From Clostridia bacterium (GTDB taxonomy: Bacteria; Bacillota; Clostridia; Christensenellales; UBA1242), in contig JALOBO010000009.1 in assembly GCA_023228225.1 (NCBI GenBank), positions 1-49,778 on the forward strand: a stretch of DNA of 49,778 nt, in the 5' to 3' direction. The notes under the pieces are model-generated. The model made no database searches, was not told the DNA's origin, and saw only the letters and a program-made list of their open reading frames with translations. A program made the position numbers and the translations under genes. Positions 32,390-41,416 of this stretch are shown in pieces; the first letter of the stretch is position 1; each line of letters begins with the position of its first letter.

Positions 32390-34658
32390 ATAAAGATGCT
32401 TGTTTATTTAATAATTGTACGATTTGCATATTTGATAAGTCTTCTAAATTTATAAACATATTTGATTTGATTTTATTAATGTTTTCTAAACTATTTTTAC
32501 CGCTTTCCACAACGCTAAAATAGCAGTTAGAAAGTTTTTTGCGCTTAATTTTAAATATTTGCATTCGTTTGTTTGTATATGTGATTTTATTACTGTACTT
32601 ACAATTTTTGCAATCAGACCCATAAATGTTTTGAACGGGACAGTGGCAAAGTGTCATAAGTGGAATATTGCCAACAAATGTATAGCAAGTCAAATCGGTT
32701 AAGCGGTTTATATTTTCAAGTTCGCTAGGCGTTAGTTCAAAAGATAATATGCAACTAATAATGTTATATTTTTTTAATTCGTTTACAGAATAATTGTTAT
32801 ATAAGTTTAGCATTGGTCCTGCAATTACATTTCTTCCATTAAGTGCATAAGTTAATGCATAAATATTGTTTGCAATTATGCCCAAATCCTTGTAATCTGT
32901 TAAAATCTGATTAATAATGGTAAGATCGTTAAAATTTGCAATAGGTGGGAGATATAAATATATTGTATCGTTATAACCGACTTCCCGTGCTTTTTCTATA
33001 AAAATTTTTATATTTGCTGATGTGAAAACATCAGGCGAGTATGCTAAAATATTACAATATGCTACTAATTGCTTAGAAAGGCTTTCAATAGTGTTTAAAC
33101 ATACTATTTTTGATTGTGCAAAAGGTTTAATATTAGCAGTTAATTCATTTAATACCAATTTATTTTTTGGTAAAGGTAATTTTTTTGAATACTCATCTAA
33201 AATTGCGACTTTAAGTTCTTCTATACCTTTACGCCTTAAATTGTTAAGTTGAGATTTTGCCATAAAAACACTATCCAAAATAATTTGTGTTATGTTTAAG
33301 TCAATGATTTCGGCTCCTGTTTTGTTTAATTGCTCTTTTACTTGTTCCTGCGACAGTGGTTGATTTTGTGCTTTTTCTAATATTTCGTTTGTAAATACTG
33401 AAATTTTAACATCGTTATAGTAAAGAATTAACTCGGCCTTTTTATTATTTTTTGCAATGAATGTTGCATTGGTGGTTAATTTGCGCCTAATACTAAGTGA
33501 TTCATTTTCTTTACTTTTGTCTAGTATTAAATATACACTGTCGCCTATATTTACAATTGTAGTTGTTGTTATTGTATATTCATTTGTGTTGGTCTTTTTT
33601 ACATCTATTACACCTATTGAAGCGGTTTCTAAACCGTTTTTAATAAATTTTAAACCATCACTTCTTCCAATTTCTGCGTTACTATTAATGGTTAATACAT
33701 TAAATCTTTTTCCGCACTCAAAATTAGTTACTACACCAATTTCTATGCCAGTATGCCCTTGAATGTTTGATTCAATAATATTTGATTTTGCGTTTGGATT
33801 TAGGTATGCATTGCAGTAATTGCCACGGTTAAATGCAAGTTTTAAATTATTAATATCATCGTTTGTAAATTTTAATGAATCATCTAAAATTTTTCGGTAT
33901 GTTTGCACGCTTTGTGCTACATATGATGAACGCCTAGCACGCCCTTCAATTTTAAAACTAGTAATTCCGGTATCAATAAGTTCTTTCATATTTTGCATTA
34001 AGCACAAATCTTTTGCTGAAAGCAAGTACCCTTGTTTAATTTCTTTTCCATTAACACTGGCAGTATAGGGGAGTCTGCAAAATTGCAAGCATTTTCCACG
34101 ATTTCCGCTATTTTCGGCTAATATGCTACTCATATAGCAATTTCCCGAAAAACTTACGCATAAAGCACCTTGAATAAAAAATTCTAGTTCTAACTTTGTA
34201 TGTTCTTTAATTAATTTTATATCTAGTAAACTTGTTTCACGCGATAAAACTATTCGCTTGAAGCCAATATTTTCGGCTATGATTGCCCCTAAATAATTAT
34301 GAATACCCATTTGAGTGCTTGCGTGTATTTCTATGTTTGGAAAATATTTTTTAATTAGGCTACACATACCAAAATCTTGCACTAAATATGCATCTATGCT
34401 TAGCACGGAAGTATCATAAATTATATCTAAAAATGCTTGTGCTTCACTATCCTTTATTAAAGTGTTTACAACTAAATACACTTTGACATTAAATAAATGA
34501 GCATAGGAAATGATTTCTTTTAATTCGGCTATTGTAAAGTTTTCTATTTTTCCACGGGCGTTAAAATCTTTAAGCCCTAAGTATACTGCATTTGCTCCGC
34601 TATTGACGGCGGCATAAAAACTTTCTTTATTGCCTGCTGGGGCTAGTAATTCTATCAT
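32388..34658 (-). CDS. rlhA: U32-family protein, RlhA-like, 756 aa
   Basis: Peptidase U32 fold with iron-sulfur cysteines. Signatures: ELLAPAGNKES at 3-13, YLGLKDFNARG, HASTQMGIHN near 112, the cysteine cluster around IQGALCVSFSGNC (about 163-175) and GNRGKCLQFCRLPY, then IEGRARRSSYV. A long C-terminal extension (about 375-756) matches the extra domain found in large U32 proteins such as RlhA, which hydroxylates a cytidine in 23S rRNA; smaller U32 members act in other hydroxylations or collagenolysis. The call of rRNA hydroxylation is by family. AAAGGA precedes the ATG. Confidence 0.85.
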   Translation of the reverse strand: MIELLAPAGNKESFYAAVNSGANAVYLGLKDFNARGKIENFTIAELKEIISYAHLFNVKVYLVVNTLIKDSEAQAFLDIIYDTSVLSIDAYLVQDFGMCSLIKKYFPNIEIHASTQMGIHNYLGAIIAENIGFKRIVLSRETSLLDIKLIKEHTKLELEFFIQGALCVSFSGNCYMSSILAENSGNRGKCLQFCRLPYTASVNGKEIKQGYLLSAKDLCLMQNMKELIDTGITSFKIEGRARRSSYVAQSVQTYRKILDDSLKFTNDDINNLKLAFNRGNYCNAYLNPNAKSNIIESNIQGHTGIEIGVVTNFECGKRFNVLTINSNAEIGRSDGLKFIKNGLETASIGVIDVKKTNTNEYTITTTTIVNIGDSVYLILDKSKENESLSIRRKLTTNATFIAKNNKKAELILYYNDVKISVFTNEILEKAQNQPLSQEQVKEQLNKTGAEIIDLNITQIILDSVFMAKSQLNNLRRKGIEELKVAILDEYSKKLPLPKNKLVLNELTANIKPFAQSKIVCLNTIESLSKQLVAYCNILAYSPDVFTSANIKIFIEKAREVGYNDTIYLYLPPIANFNDLTIINQILTDYKDLGIIANNIYALTYALNGRNVIAGPMLNLYNNYSVNELKKYNIISCILSFELTPSELENINRLTDLTCYTFVGNIPLMTLCHCPVQNIYGSDCKNCKYSNKITYTNKRMQIFKIKRKKLSNCYFSVVESGKNSLENINKIKSNMFINLEDLSNMQIVQLLNKQASL

Positions 34659-34678
34659 ATTTTCCTTTTATATATGTA

Positions 34679-34707
34679 AGTATAAGTAATTTGTAAGTTT
34701 TAGTCAA
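34679..34707 (-). promoter_or_regulatory. Predicted promoter of the U32 gene
   Basis: Minus strand TTGACT (34707-34702), 17 bp, TATACT (34684-34679). The divergent gene has TTGGTA (34720-34725), 16 bp, TAAAAT (34742-34747) on plus. Confidence 0.65.
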
Positions 34708-34776
34708 CTGTAAAACAATTTGGTAATTAGTAAAAATGTGCTAAAATGCAAATAATAAATAATATGGGAGATTAAT

Positions 34777-35184
34777 ATGGAAAATGATAATAAAGTAATA
34801 ACGGTTAATCCAGAAGATGTAAAAAAAATAAACAAAAACTCCAAAAAATCAAAAAAAGTGGGTAGAGTAATCAAGTCTACAACTTCGTTTATTTTTGCGG
34901 CAATATCAATTGCCGTTGCAGTATTTATGTTTATTTTTATTGATAGAATATTTAATTATAATGCTGATTTTGGAATTGCTATACTCTTTGTAATATTAAT
35001 TGCAATCACATTTTTGTTAATTTCAACAGGATTTGCAATAGTGGCCAATCTATTATCGTTTACATTATTAATGACAGATAGAAAAAGCAAAAGTTCGCTT
35101 ATTGCTTATGTATTAAATCTTTTAGGAATGTTAGCAAACATAAGTGCGGGCATTTGGTTTTTTTATTTATTATCTCTTAGATAA
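34777..35184 (+). CDS. Small membrane protein, 135 aa, unknown
   Basis: A hydrophilic, lysine-rich N-terminus of about 33 residues is followed by three hydrophobic segments (about 35-57, 65-95 and 107-133). No recognised domain. GGAG lies 8 nt before the ATG. It is transcribed divergently from the U32 gene. Just after it lies the first copy of the tRNA-Leu-derived repeat. Confidence 0.72.
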   Translation: MENDNKVITVNPEDVKKINKNSKKSKKVGRVIKSTTSFIFAAISIAVAVFMFIFIDRIFNYNADFGIAILFVILIAITFLLISTGFAIVANLLSFTLLMTDRKSKSSLIAYVLNLLGMLANISAGIWFFYLLSLR

Positions 35185-35211
35185 TAAACCATAAAATTTT
35201 TTGAATAGTAG

Positions 35212-35288
35212 AAACAATCCACAGGATTGTTTTGATATAACCTGCTCGTTCAAGTCCCTTTCCCAGCAATAAATTATAAAGACTGCAA
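35212..35288 (+). repeat. Direct repeat copy 1 (77 bp), tRNA-Leu-derived
   Basis: A perfect 77-bp match to 35354-35430. It holds a 9-bp hairpin AAACAATCC/GGATTGTTT, then a T-arm/acceptor copy of tRNA-Leu (GTTCAAGTCCCTT...CCCAGCA) in the opposite sense to the gene, then half of the terminator hairpin. Confidence 0.95.
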
Positions 35289-35353
35289 AAGCAGGTTAGG
35301 ATAGAACTACAACGAACAAATAGATAGATAAACTGTAATCACCGGAGCAGGCA

Positions 35354-35430
35354 AAACAATCCACAGGATTGTTTTGATATAACCTGCTCGTTCAAGTCCC
35401 TTTCCCAGCAATAAATTATAAAGACTGCAA
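35354..35430 (+). repeat. Direct repeat copy 2 (77 bp), inverted partner of the tRNA-Leu 3' end
   Basis: Identical to copy 1 at an offset of 142 bp. Bases 35390-35429 form the left arm of a near-perfect palindrome with 35436-35476, i.e. with the tRNA-Leu T-arm, acceptor and trailer; the copy lacks the CC of CCA. The loop is only six bases. Confidence 0.95.
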
Positions 35431-35446
35431 TATAATGCAGTCTTTA
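35419..35446 (-). terminator. tRNA-Leu terminator-like hairpin
   Basis: A perfect 11-bp stem TAAAGACTGCA/TGCAGTCTTTA with a 6-nt loop, just after tRNA-Leu on the minus strand. The T-run is poor (TAATTTATT), so termination may be partial. Confidence 0.65.
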
Positions 35447-35452
35447 ATTTAT

Positions 35453-35537
35453 TGGTGCTGGGGAAGGGACTTGAACCCATATGGTGTTACCCACTAGACC
35501 CTTAATCTAGCGCGTCTGCCAATTTCGCCACCCCAGC
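35453..35537 (-). tRNA. tRNA-Leu (anticodon AAG)
   Basis: 85-nt class II tRNA with CCA encoded. Acceptor GCTGGGG/CCCCAGC, anticodon stem CTAGA/TCTAG around loop TTAAGGG (A34-A35-G36), a long variable arm, T-loop TTCAAGT. The anticodon begins with A, which is rare in bacteria outside tRNA-Arg(ACG); it would read CUU directly or, if changed to inosine, also CUC/CUA. Confidence 0.95.
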
Positions 35538-35548
35538 ACATGCAAAGT

Positions 35549-35577
35549 ATTATACACTATAAATTTAATAATTTCAA
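35549..35577 (-). promoter_or_regulatory. Promoter of tRNA-Leu
   Basis: Minus strand TTGAAA (35577-35572), 17 bp, TATAAT (35554-35549), so the tRNA is very likely transcribed. Confidence 0.8.
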
Positions 35578-35663
35578 CATATTTTGTATTATTTTTACAA
35601 AAATAATTTTGTATATTTTTTTAAATATAGCCTAAAATTAGACATAAAGGCTAGGTTTAAATT

Positions 35664-37106
35664 ATGCAATCTTTATGGCTAAATAATATGCAAATACCAC
35701 AATATGAAAAATTGCAAAGTGATATTAATAGAGATGTTGTAATAATAGGCGGTGGAATATCGGGTATACTGACCGCTTACAATTTAGCACAAAAAGGTGT
35801 TAAGTCCACTATAATAGAAGCTAATAAAATTTTGCATGGAGTTACTGCAAATACGACAGCAAAACTTACTGTCCAGCAAGAATTATTATACGCTAATTTA
35901 AGTAAAAAATACTCTTTAAACTTTGCAAAAGAGTATTATAATGTGCAATTATCTGCACTAGAAAAGTATAAAAATTTAATTGATAATAAAAGAATAGATT
36001 GTGAACTAAAAAAAACAACAGCGTATAATTATACATTAAAAGATAACAATGATCTTTTAAAAGAATTTGCTTTTTATGAAAAAATTAATGCCCCAGCAAG
36101 TTTTGTAAATTATATAGAATTGCTCTTTAAAATAAACGGAGCAATTAAACTTGATGATCAATATCAATTTCACCCGCTAAAATTTTTAGTATCGCTATTA
36201 GATAAATTAGAAATTTATGAAAACACAAAGTCAGTTAAAGTAGACATTAAAACGAACACAATTTGTACCGAAAAATATAAAATAAAAGCACAAAAAATTA
36301 TAATTGCAACGCATTTTCCTTTTATAGATAGTCGTGGCTTTTACTTTTTAAAAATGTATCAATCCCGCTCATATTTATGTGCTTTAACAAACGTCCCTAA
36401 AATAAACGGAATTTATCTAGACGTTGCACCCGATGGGCTTACATTTAGAATGTATAAAGATTATTTGATTTTAGGCGGATTAGATCATAGAACAGGAAGA
36501 AATGAACATATTGATAATTATGCAAAATTAAATAAAATATCAAATTCGTTGTTTCCAAAATCTAGTATTGAATTTATGTGGTCGGCACAAGATTGTATTA
36601 CATTTGACAGGGTTCCCTATGCAGGAGAGTACTCACACACAACTAAAAATTTATATGTTTTGACTGGATTTAATAAGTGGGGAATGCTTAATTCTATGGC
36701 TTGTGCGGATTTGGTTTCAGATATAATTATAGGAAAACATAATAATGGAGAAGAGATATTTTCGCCATTAAGAAACCGAGTTTATAAACATTTTGGTAGT
36801 TTTTTAATGAATACTTTTGTAAATATAAAAGGTTTATTAAGTCAGCCACTTTTACTTCCTTTTAGTACAGAAAAAAGTTTACAAAGAAATATGGGCAGTG
36901 TGGTGTGGTATAAAGGTTTTAAGCGTGCGGTATACAAAGATAAAAAAGGTAAACTTTATGTACTAAAATCGGGTTGTACACACTTAAATTGTCAAATTAA
37001 ATGGAACAATTCTGATAAAGTATGGGAATGTCCTTGTCATGGTTCGAGGTTTGATATTTATGGCAATGTTTTAGATTCGCCCGCTTATAAAAAACTGGAA
37101 CTTTAA
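35664..37106 (+). CDS. FAD-dependent oxidoreductase with C-terminal Rieske domain, 480 aa
   Basis: N-terminal DAO-type FAD domain (VVIIGGGISGILTAYNLAQKG, 25-45) with a substrate domain to about 400. The C-terminal Rieske domain ligates a 2Fe-2S cluster by C438, H440, C456 and H459. C443 and C458 are also present, the disulfide pair seen in the bc1-type (higher potential) Rieske proteins. The domain order matches Bacillus YhfW. The substrate is unknown. The ribosome site is weak (no clear GGAGG before 35664). It sits between tRNA-Leu and the metallophosphoesterase gene. Confidence 0.88.
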   Translation: MQSLWLNNMQIPQYEKLQSDINRDVVIIGGGISGILTAYNLAQKGVKSTIIEANKILHGVTANTTAKLTVQQELLYANLSKKYSLNFAKEYYNVQLSALEKYKNLIDNKRIDCELKKTTAYNYTLKDNNDLLKEFAFYEKINAPASFVNYIELLFKINGAIKLDDQYQFHPLKFLVSLLDKLEIYENTKSVKVDIKTNTICTEKYKIKAQKIIIATHFPFIDSRGFYFLKMYQSRSYLCALTNVPKINGIYLDVAPDGLTFRMYKDYLILGGLDHRTGRNEHIDNYAKLNKISNSLFPKSSIEFMWSAQDCITFDRVPYAGEYSHTTKNLYVLTGFNKWGMLNSMACADLVSDIIIGKHNNGEEIFSPLRNRVYKHFGSFLMNTFVNIKGLLSQPLLLPFSTEKSLQRNMGSVVWYKGFKRAVYKDKKGKLYVLKSGCTHLNCQIKWNNSDKVWECPCHGSRFDIYGNVLDSPAYKKLEL

Positions 37107-37148
37107 AGTAGTTATAAGATTTTGCTATAAGGCTATTAAAATTTAGTA

Positions 37149-37177
37149 TTGACATTATTAAGAAAATCTTTTATTAT
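37149..37177 (+). promoter_or_regulatory. Promoter of the metallophosphoesterase gene
   Basis: TTGACA (37149-37154), 17 bp, TATTAT (37172-37177), with GCGAGGA just before the ATG. Confidence 0.7.
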
Positions 37178-37194
37178 ATTATCGCGAGGATAAA

Positions 37195-37764
37195 ATGATT
37201 TATTTTACAGCGGATACACATTTTGGTAGCGAACGCACTATTAAGTATAATTTTAGACCATTTGCGAGTGTCAAAGAAATGGACAACGCAATAATTTTTA
37301 ATTGGAATACAGTTGTAAAACCAAAAGACACAGTTTATCATCTTGGTGACTTTGGCGATTACGAAAACATTAAATTTTTAAATGGTAAAGTAAACCTGAT
37401 TATAGGAAATTATGAAGAAAAATATATTAACGAACGCTTCGCAGGCGATGCACAAAAATTTATTGAATATTTAAAAAATTTAGGATTTAATAATGTTATA
37501 TTTGGCGGACTAAAGCTTATATTACCTAATGAAAACTTAATAGCCTATTTAACTCATAAGCCTATTGATTGCAAACTGGATATGTTTAATATATTTGGTC
37601 ATATTCACAATTTGTGTATGATTAAGTCATTTGGGTTAAATGTTGGTGCAGATGTACACAATTATTTTCCGATACCACAAGAACGAGTTGTTTATTATAA
37701 AAAATGCATTGAAACAGTATATGATGAAAATGTATTTTGCACAGGAAAAGAATTAGAAAAATAG
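37195..37764 (+). CDS. Calcineurin-like metallophosphoesterase, 189 aa
   Basis: Small cytosolic phosphoesterase of the kind common in bacteria and phages. Metal motifs: D7 and H9 (ADTHFG), D52 (GDFG), N72 (GNYE), H121 (THKP), H136 and H138 (GHIH). The catalytic histidine of the usual GNH[DE] motif is tyrosine (Y73), so either activity is altered or a different residue assists. Target unknown (nucleic acid, nucleotide or protein). Confidence 0.83.
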   Translation: MIYFTADTHFGSERTIKYNFRPFASVKEMDNAIIFNWNTVVKPKDTVYHLGDFGDYENIKFLNGKVNLIIGNYEEKYINERFAGDAQKFIEYLKNLGFNNVIFGGLKLILPNENLIAYLTHKPIDCKLDMFNIFGHIHNLCMIKSFGLNVGADVHNYFPIPQERVVYYKKCIETVYDENVFCTGKELEK

Positions 37765-37877
37765 AAACATTTTATACATAATTATACAAATATATGAATA
37801 AATATGCAAAAGCACTAAAATATAGTTTGGTGCTTTTAGTTAAGTAATAGTGTTTGTGTATAATAGATTTAAAATTG

Positions 37878-38186
37878 TTATTTATCAAAATTGTCAATTT
37901 GTTTTTTAAATTTTGCAAGTTTAACTTCTAACGAGGCTTCAATTTTATCTTCACCAAAAAAATGTTTCATTTGTTCAATGCACATTGTAACATCTGCAAG
38001 TTCTTCTATTAAATTTTCTTCAATCTCCGGCTTATTTTTATATTCACCGTAAACACATTTGCGTTTATATTTATTTATGGCAACTATTAATTCCGCCATT
38101 TCTTCTATGCATTGGTCGTATTGTGCCACAACGCCCCATTTTTTTGTTGCTTCTTCATAAATTTTTAAACGCTCTTCTTTTGTCAT
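37878..38186 (-). CDS. MazG-like all-alpha NTP pyrophosphohydrolase, 102 aa
   Basis: Short helical protein with the magnesium-binding pattern of the MazG/dUTPase-like superfamily: E28-E29-x-x-E32 and E61-E62-x-x-D65. Such proteins hydrolyse (d)NTPs to NMPs and clean the nucleotide pool. Single-domain length is normal for the small members. The ribosome site (AGGAG) lies 7 nt before the ATG. Substrate not determinable. Confidence 0.83.
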   Translation of the reverse strand: MTKEERLKIYEEATKKWGVVAQYDQCIEEMAELIVAINKYKRKCVYGEYKNKPEIEENLIEELADVTMCIEQMKHFFGEDKIEASLEVKLAKFKKQIDNFDK

Positions 38187-38343
38187 TTTAAAACTCCTAT
38201 ATAATACAAATTAGTTTCAATATATAATAACATATTTTTTTTATAAGTCAATTATTGGTAGTACATAATGTTGTAAATTAGTAAATTAGTAGCCTCATTT
38301 ATCATATATAATACTAATTATTTTAAAATATAGGAGGCCACAC

Positions 38344-39867
38344 ATGTATAATAGTTACACAAGGTCATATAACGAACAAAAAAAACTAACTACAAGCACG
38401 GGTAAAGTAGTTGATAATGACCAAAATTCGCTTACCACAGAAAAACCCGCAGTAACTTCACTTAATGATATGAATTTGCTTGAAAAATTATCGCATTTTA
38501 ACCGCGAAAGAATACCCGAGCGAGTTGTACACGCAAAAGGTGGGGGTGCTTATGGGAAATTTACGGTTACAAACGATTTAACAAAATATACGTGTGCAGA
38601 TTTTTTATCACAAGTAGGAAAAGAAACAGAAGTGTTTGTTCGTTTTTCTACGGTAGGTGGCGAAAAGGGTTCGGCAGATACAGCCCGCGACCCAAGAGGC
38701 TTTGCGGTTAAACTGTATACAAATGATGGCAATTACGACATTGTAGGTAATGACACGCCTGTATTTTTTATACGCGATGCTATAAAGTTTCCAGATTTTA
38801 TACATACGCAAAAGCGTAATCCAGTTACAAATTTACCAGATCCTGATGCGTTTTGGGATTTTTTTTCTTTAACGCCGGAATCAATGAACCAAGTAACTAG
38901 ATTAATGTCCGATTATGGCACGCCTGATGGATTTAGACATATGGATGGATTTGGAACACATACATTTATGTGGTACAACAATAGTCGTGAGCGTTATTGG
39001 ATAAAATATCACTTTAAAACTGAGCAAGGCATAAAAAATTTTACAAATGATGAAGCAGTGGAATTGGCTGGCATTAATCCAAATTATTCGGTGCAAGACT
39101 TGTACGACAGTATAAAACAGGGCAAATATCCGGCTTGGACTTTATTTGTTCAAATTTTAACTACCGAGCAAGCAATGAATTACAAATTTAATGTATTTGA
39201 TGTAACAAAAATTATATATGAAGAAGATTATCCACTTATTCCAGTTGGGCGACTTGTGCTTAATAGACTACCAAAAAATTTCTTTAACGAAGTAGAACAA
39301 GCGGCATTCTGCCCGGGTACTATTGTACCGGGTGTTAATCTGTCGCCAGATAAAATGTTAAATGCAAGAGCAATTTCTTATACAGATGCACAGCGACATA
39401 GAATAGGACCTAATGCAAATCAACTATCGGTAAACAAGCCACGCTGTCCAGTTAACAACTATCAGCGAGATGGCGATATGAGTATGTTAGAGCAAGGGGC
39501 TCCAAATTATTATCCGAATAGTTTTAGGGGTCCAGAACCAAATATTTTAGTGACTCCGCCCTCTTATGAAGTAGAAGGAATGCTGGCACGCCACCCGATG
39601 AAAGTTGAGCCAATAGATTTTGAACAGCCAAGAAAATTGTACAACGAATTTTCTGCACAAGAAAAAGAACATTTAATTTATAATATTAGCGTATCATTAA
39701 AAAATGCTCTTTCTAATATTCAATACCGACAAACAGCGTTGTTTTATATTACCGATGTAGATTATGGAACGCGTGTCGCAAATAAATTAGGTTTAAATTT
39801 AGATGTGGTTAAAACCTTAGCAACAATGAGTGAAGAAGAAAGAAATGCTAAAACAATGAAAAAATAA
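38344..39867 (+). CDS. katA: Heme catalase, 507 aa
   Basis: Monofunctional catalase converting hydrogen peroxide to water and oxygen. Catalytic H63 (RVVHAKGGGAYG) and N136 (GNDTPVFF) and the heme-ligand tyrosine Y346 (ARAISYTDAQRHR) are all present. Length fits small-subunit catalases with a normal C-terminus. AGGAGG lies 8 nt before the ATG. The upstream region has TATAAT and an imperfect dyad but no PerR box I would defend. With SodC it implies regular exposure to oxygen. Confidence 0.97.
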   Translation: MYNSYTRSYNEQKKLTTSTGKVVDNDQNSLTTEKPAVTSLNDMNLLEKLSHFNRERIPERVVHAKGGGAYGKFTVTNDLTKYTCADFLSQVGKETEVFVRFSTVGGEKGSADTARDPRGFAVKLYTNDGNYDIVGNDTPVFFIRDAIKFPDFIHTQKRNPVTNLPDPDAFWDFFSLTPESMNQVTRLMSDYGTPDGFRHMDGFGTHTFMWYNNSRERYWIKYHFKTEQGIKNFTNDEAVELAGINPNYSVQDLYDSIKQGKYPAWTLFVQILTTEQAMNYKFNVFDVTKIIYEEDYPLIPVGRLVLNRLPKNFFNEVEQAAFCPGTIVPGVNLSPDKMLNARAISYTDAQRHRIGPNANQLSVNKPRCPVNNYQRDGDMSMLEQGAPNYYPNSFRGPEPNILVTPPSYEVEGMLARHPMKVEPIDFEQPRKLYNEFSAQEKEHLIYNISVSLKNALSNIQYRQTALFYITDVDYGTRVANKLGLNLDVVKTLATMSEEERNAKTMKK

Positions 39868-39893
39868 TTCATGTTTATTTGTAAATTTATTAA

Positions 39894-41252
39894 TTAATCA
39901 ATAGTAGTAACATCTCCAAGTACAATATTTAATATTAATATATCTTCGCCACGCAATAAAGTAATTGCTACTGTTTCGTTTTGTACAAAATTTAATGAGT
40001 AATCAACCATCGTAAACAATCTAGTAATATCTAGCGTTACCCCGTTATATGTAAACGATTTTAAAATATCGCCCGCTTGTAAAATATTGTACGCAACGCC
40101 AGTATCTTCTATTGAATCTATCTCTATTGTCTGTATGATCTCGGTTCTTAATGTTTCAGTGTTATAGTGAGCAATTGTATCGCTGATTTTTAGTGTTACT
40201 CCCAGCATACATCTAAGAATTGAAGTATTTTCAGTACTTGAATTCCTTATTATATTGTTTGCAGCATATATCGCTATATTGCTAGGTATTGCATATGCTA
40301 TATTTTCGATTGTATCTTCAATAGTTTTTGCGTTTACAATGCCGATTAATTCGCCATCTTCATTAAACAAACCGCCACCGCTGTTACCACTATTAACTGC
40401 GGTATCTATTCGCATTACTCTAAATGTAACCTCGGTTATATCATCGGCTCCGGTCATACTTATGTATTCGGAATCTACGCTTATAATGCCTTGCGTTGCT
40501 GAAATTCCTTCTGCTTCGGGGTTGCCTATTGCAATAGCGGTATCGCCGGCGAATACATTATTAGAATTTTCTAATTTGGTGGCACACGAATCACTATTGG
40601 TATAGATAGTAGAATTTTCAATTTTGAGTACTGCAATATCATAAGTAAGTGAACCACCGATATATATTGCAGATATTTTATATTCCTCATATTCCATACC
40701 ATATAAATAAATACTAATACTTTCGCTGATTTCACTGTCGGCGTCTGCGTAATAAACAACATGATAATTTGTAATTATATATGCTGTTCCGCTTGCTTTA
40801 TCATCTGACAATATTACACCTGCTCCGGCGCTTGTTTCAGTTTCTGATATATGCGTATACTGAGATGTAATGGTAAATTCGCAATAAACGCTTACTACTG
40901 AAAGAATTGCTTTGCTTACAGCATAGCAAACTGAGTCACTGCCGATATCACCTTTTTCGCCCTGCAAACTTACTAACCATTCAGTTACCGTACCGGTAAA
41001 TCCATTTTCAACTGCAATTTGATATGCTGATAAGCCTTGTCCGGCATATTCGCCATCAAGCCCATCAGTACCATCTTCGCCATTAGTACCATTCAAACTT
41101 TCAAGCCATTCTGTTACAGTTCCTTCATAGCCATTTTGCACAGCGAGTTCGTAGGCTGATAATCCCTGATTACCTAATGAACAAGCACTAAATATAAACA
41201 TTGTTGGAATTATAATAAACAATGTAAAAAATTTTAATATTTTTGATTTCAT
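39894..41252 (-). CDS. HtrA-like trypsin-family lipoprotein with N-terminal repeats, 452 aa
   Basis: Signal peptide with lipobox FSAC, lipidated C24. Then come two copies of a ~25-residue repeat (30-54 and 73-97; GLSAYE/QLAV.NG..GTVTEWL.SL), separated by collagen-like Gly-x-x triplets (55-72). The protease domain has H164 (TNYHVV), D205 (YDIAVLKI) and S291 (NSGNSGGGLF). A PDZ-like region follows from about 345. It would act outside the membrane, anchored by lipid, on misfolded or selected proteins. GAGGT precedes the ATG. Confidence 0.9.
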   Translation of the reverse strand: MKSKILKFFTLFIIIPTMFIFSACSLGNQGLSAYELAVQNGYEGTVTEWLESLNGTNGEDGTDGLDGEYAGQGLSAYQIAVENGFTGTVTEWLVSLQGEKGDIGSDSVCYAVSKAILSVVSVYCEFTITSQYTHISETETSAGAGVILSDDKASGTAYIITNYHVVYYADADSEISESISIYLYGMEYEEYKISAIYIGGSLTYDIAVLKIENSTIYTNSDSCATKLENSNNVFAGDTAIAIGNPEAEGISATQGIISVDSEYISMTGADDITEVTFRVMRIDTAVNSGNSGGGLFNEDGELIGIVNAKTIEDTIENIAYAIPSNIAIYAANNIIRNSSTENTSILRCMLGVTLKISDTIAHYNTETLRTEIIQTIEIDSIEDTGVAYNILQAGDILKSFTYNGVTLDITRLFTMVDYSLNFVQNETVAITLLRGEDILILNIVLGDVTTID

Positions 41253-41362
41253 ATTTTATACCTCAAAATATTTTTAATACAAAATTATACAACTTTTATT
41301 TAAAAGGTACAAATAAAATTATGTAATATATATGATAAAATTAAGTAAAATTTCTTTGGTTT

Positions 41363-41396
41363 AAAAAACAAATGACATATTATTCATCTGTTTTTT
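41363..41396. terminator. Bidirectional terminator after the 160-aa gene
   Basis: AAAAAACA-ATGA pairs with TCAT-TGTTTTTT with one mismatch across an 8-nt loop. Confidence 0.75.
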
Positions 41397-41416
41397 ATAA
41401 TTAGAATTTAAAATCT

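Noticed and set aside
35212..35430. CRISPR array
   Set aside because: Only two repeats of 77 bp with one spacer, derived from tRNA sequence; no cas genes.
38290..38340. PerR box upstream of catalase
   Set aside because: The dyad ATAAT-n4-ATTAT is imperfect, with a wrong spacer for the TTATAATnATTATAA consensus, in very AT-rich DNA.
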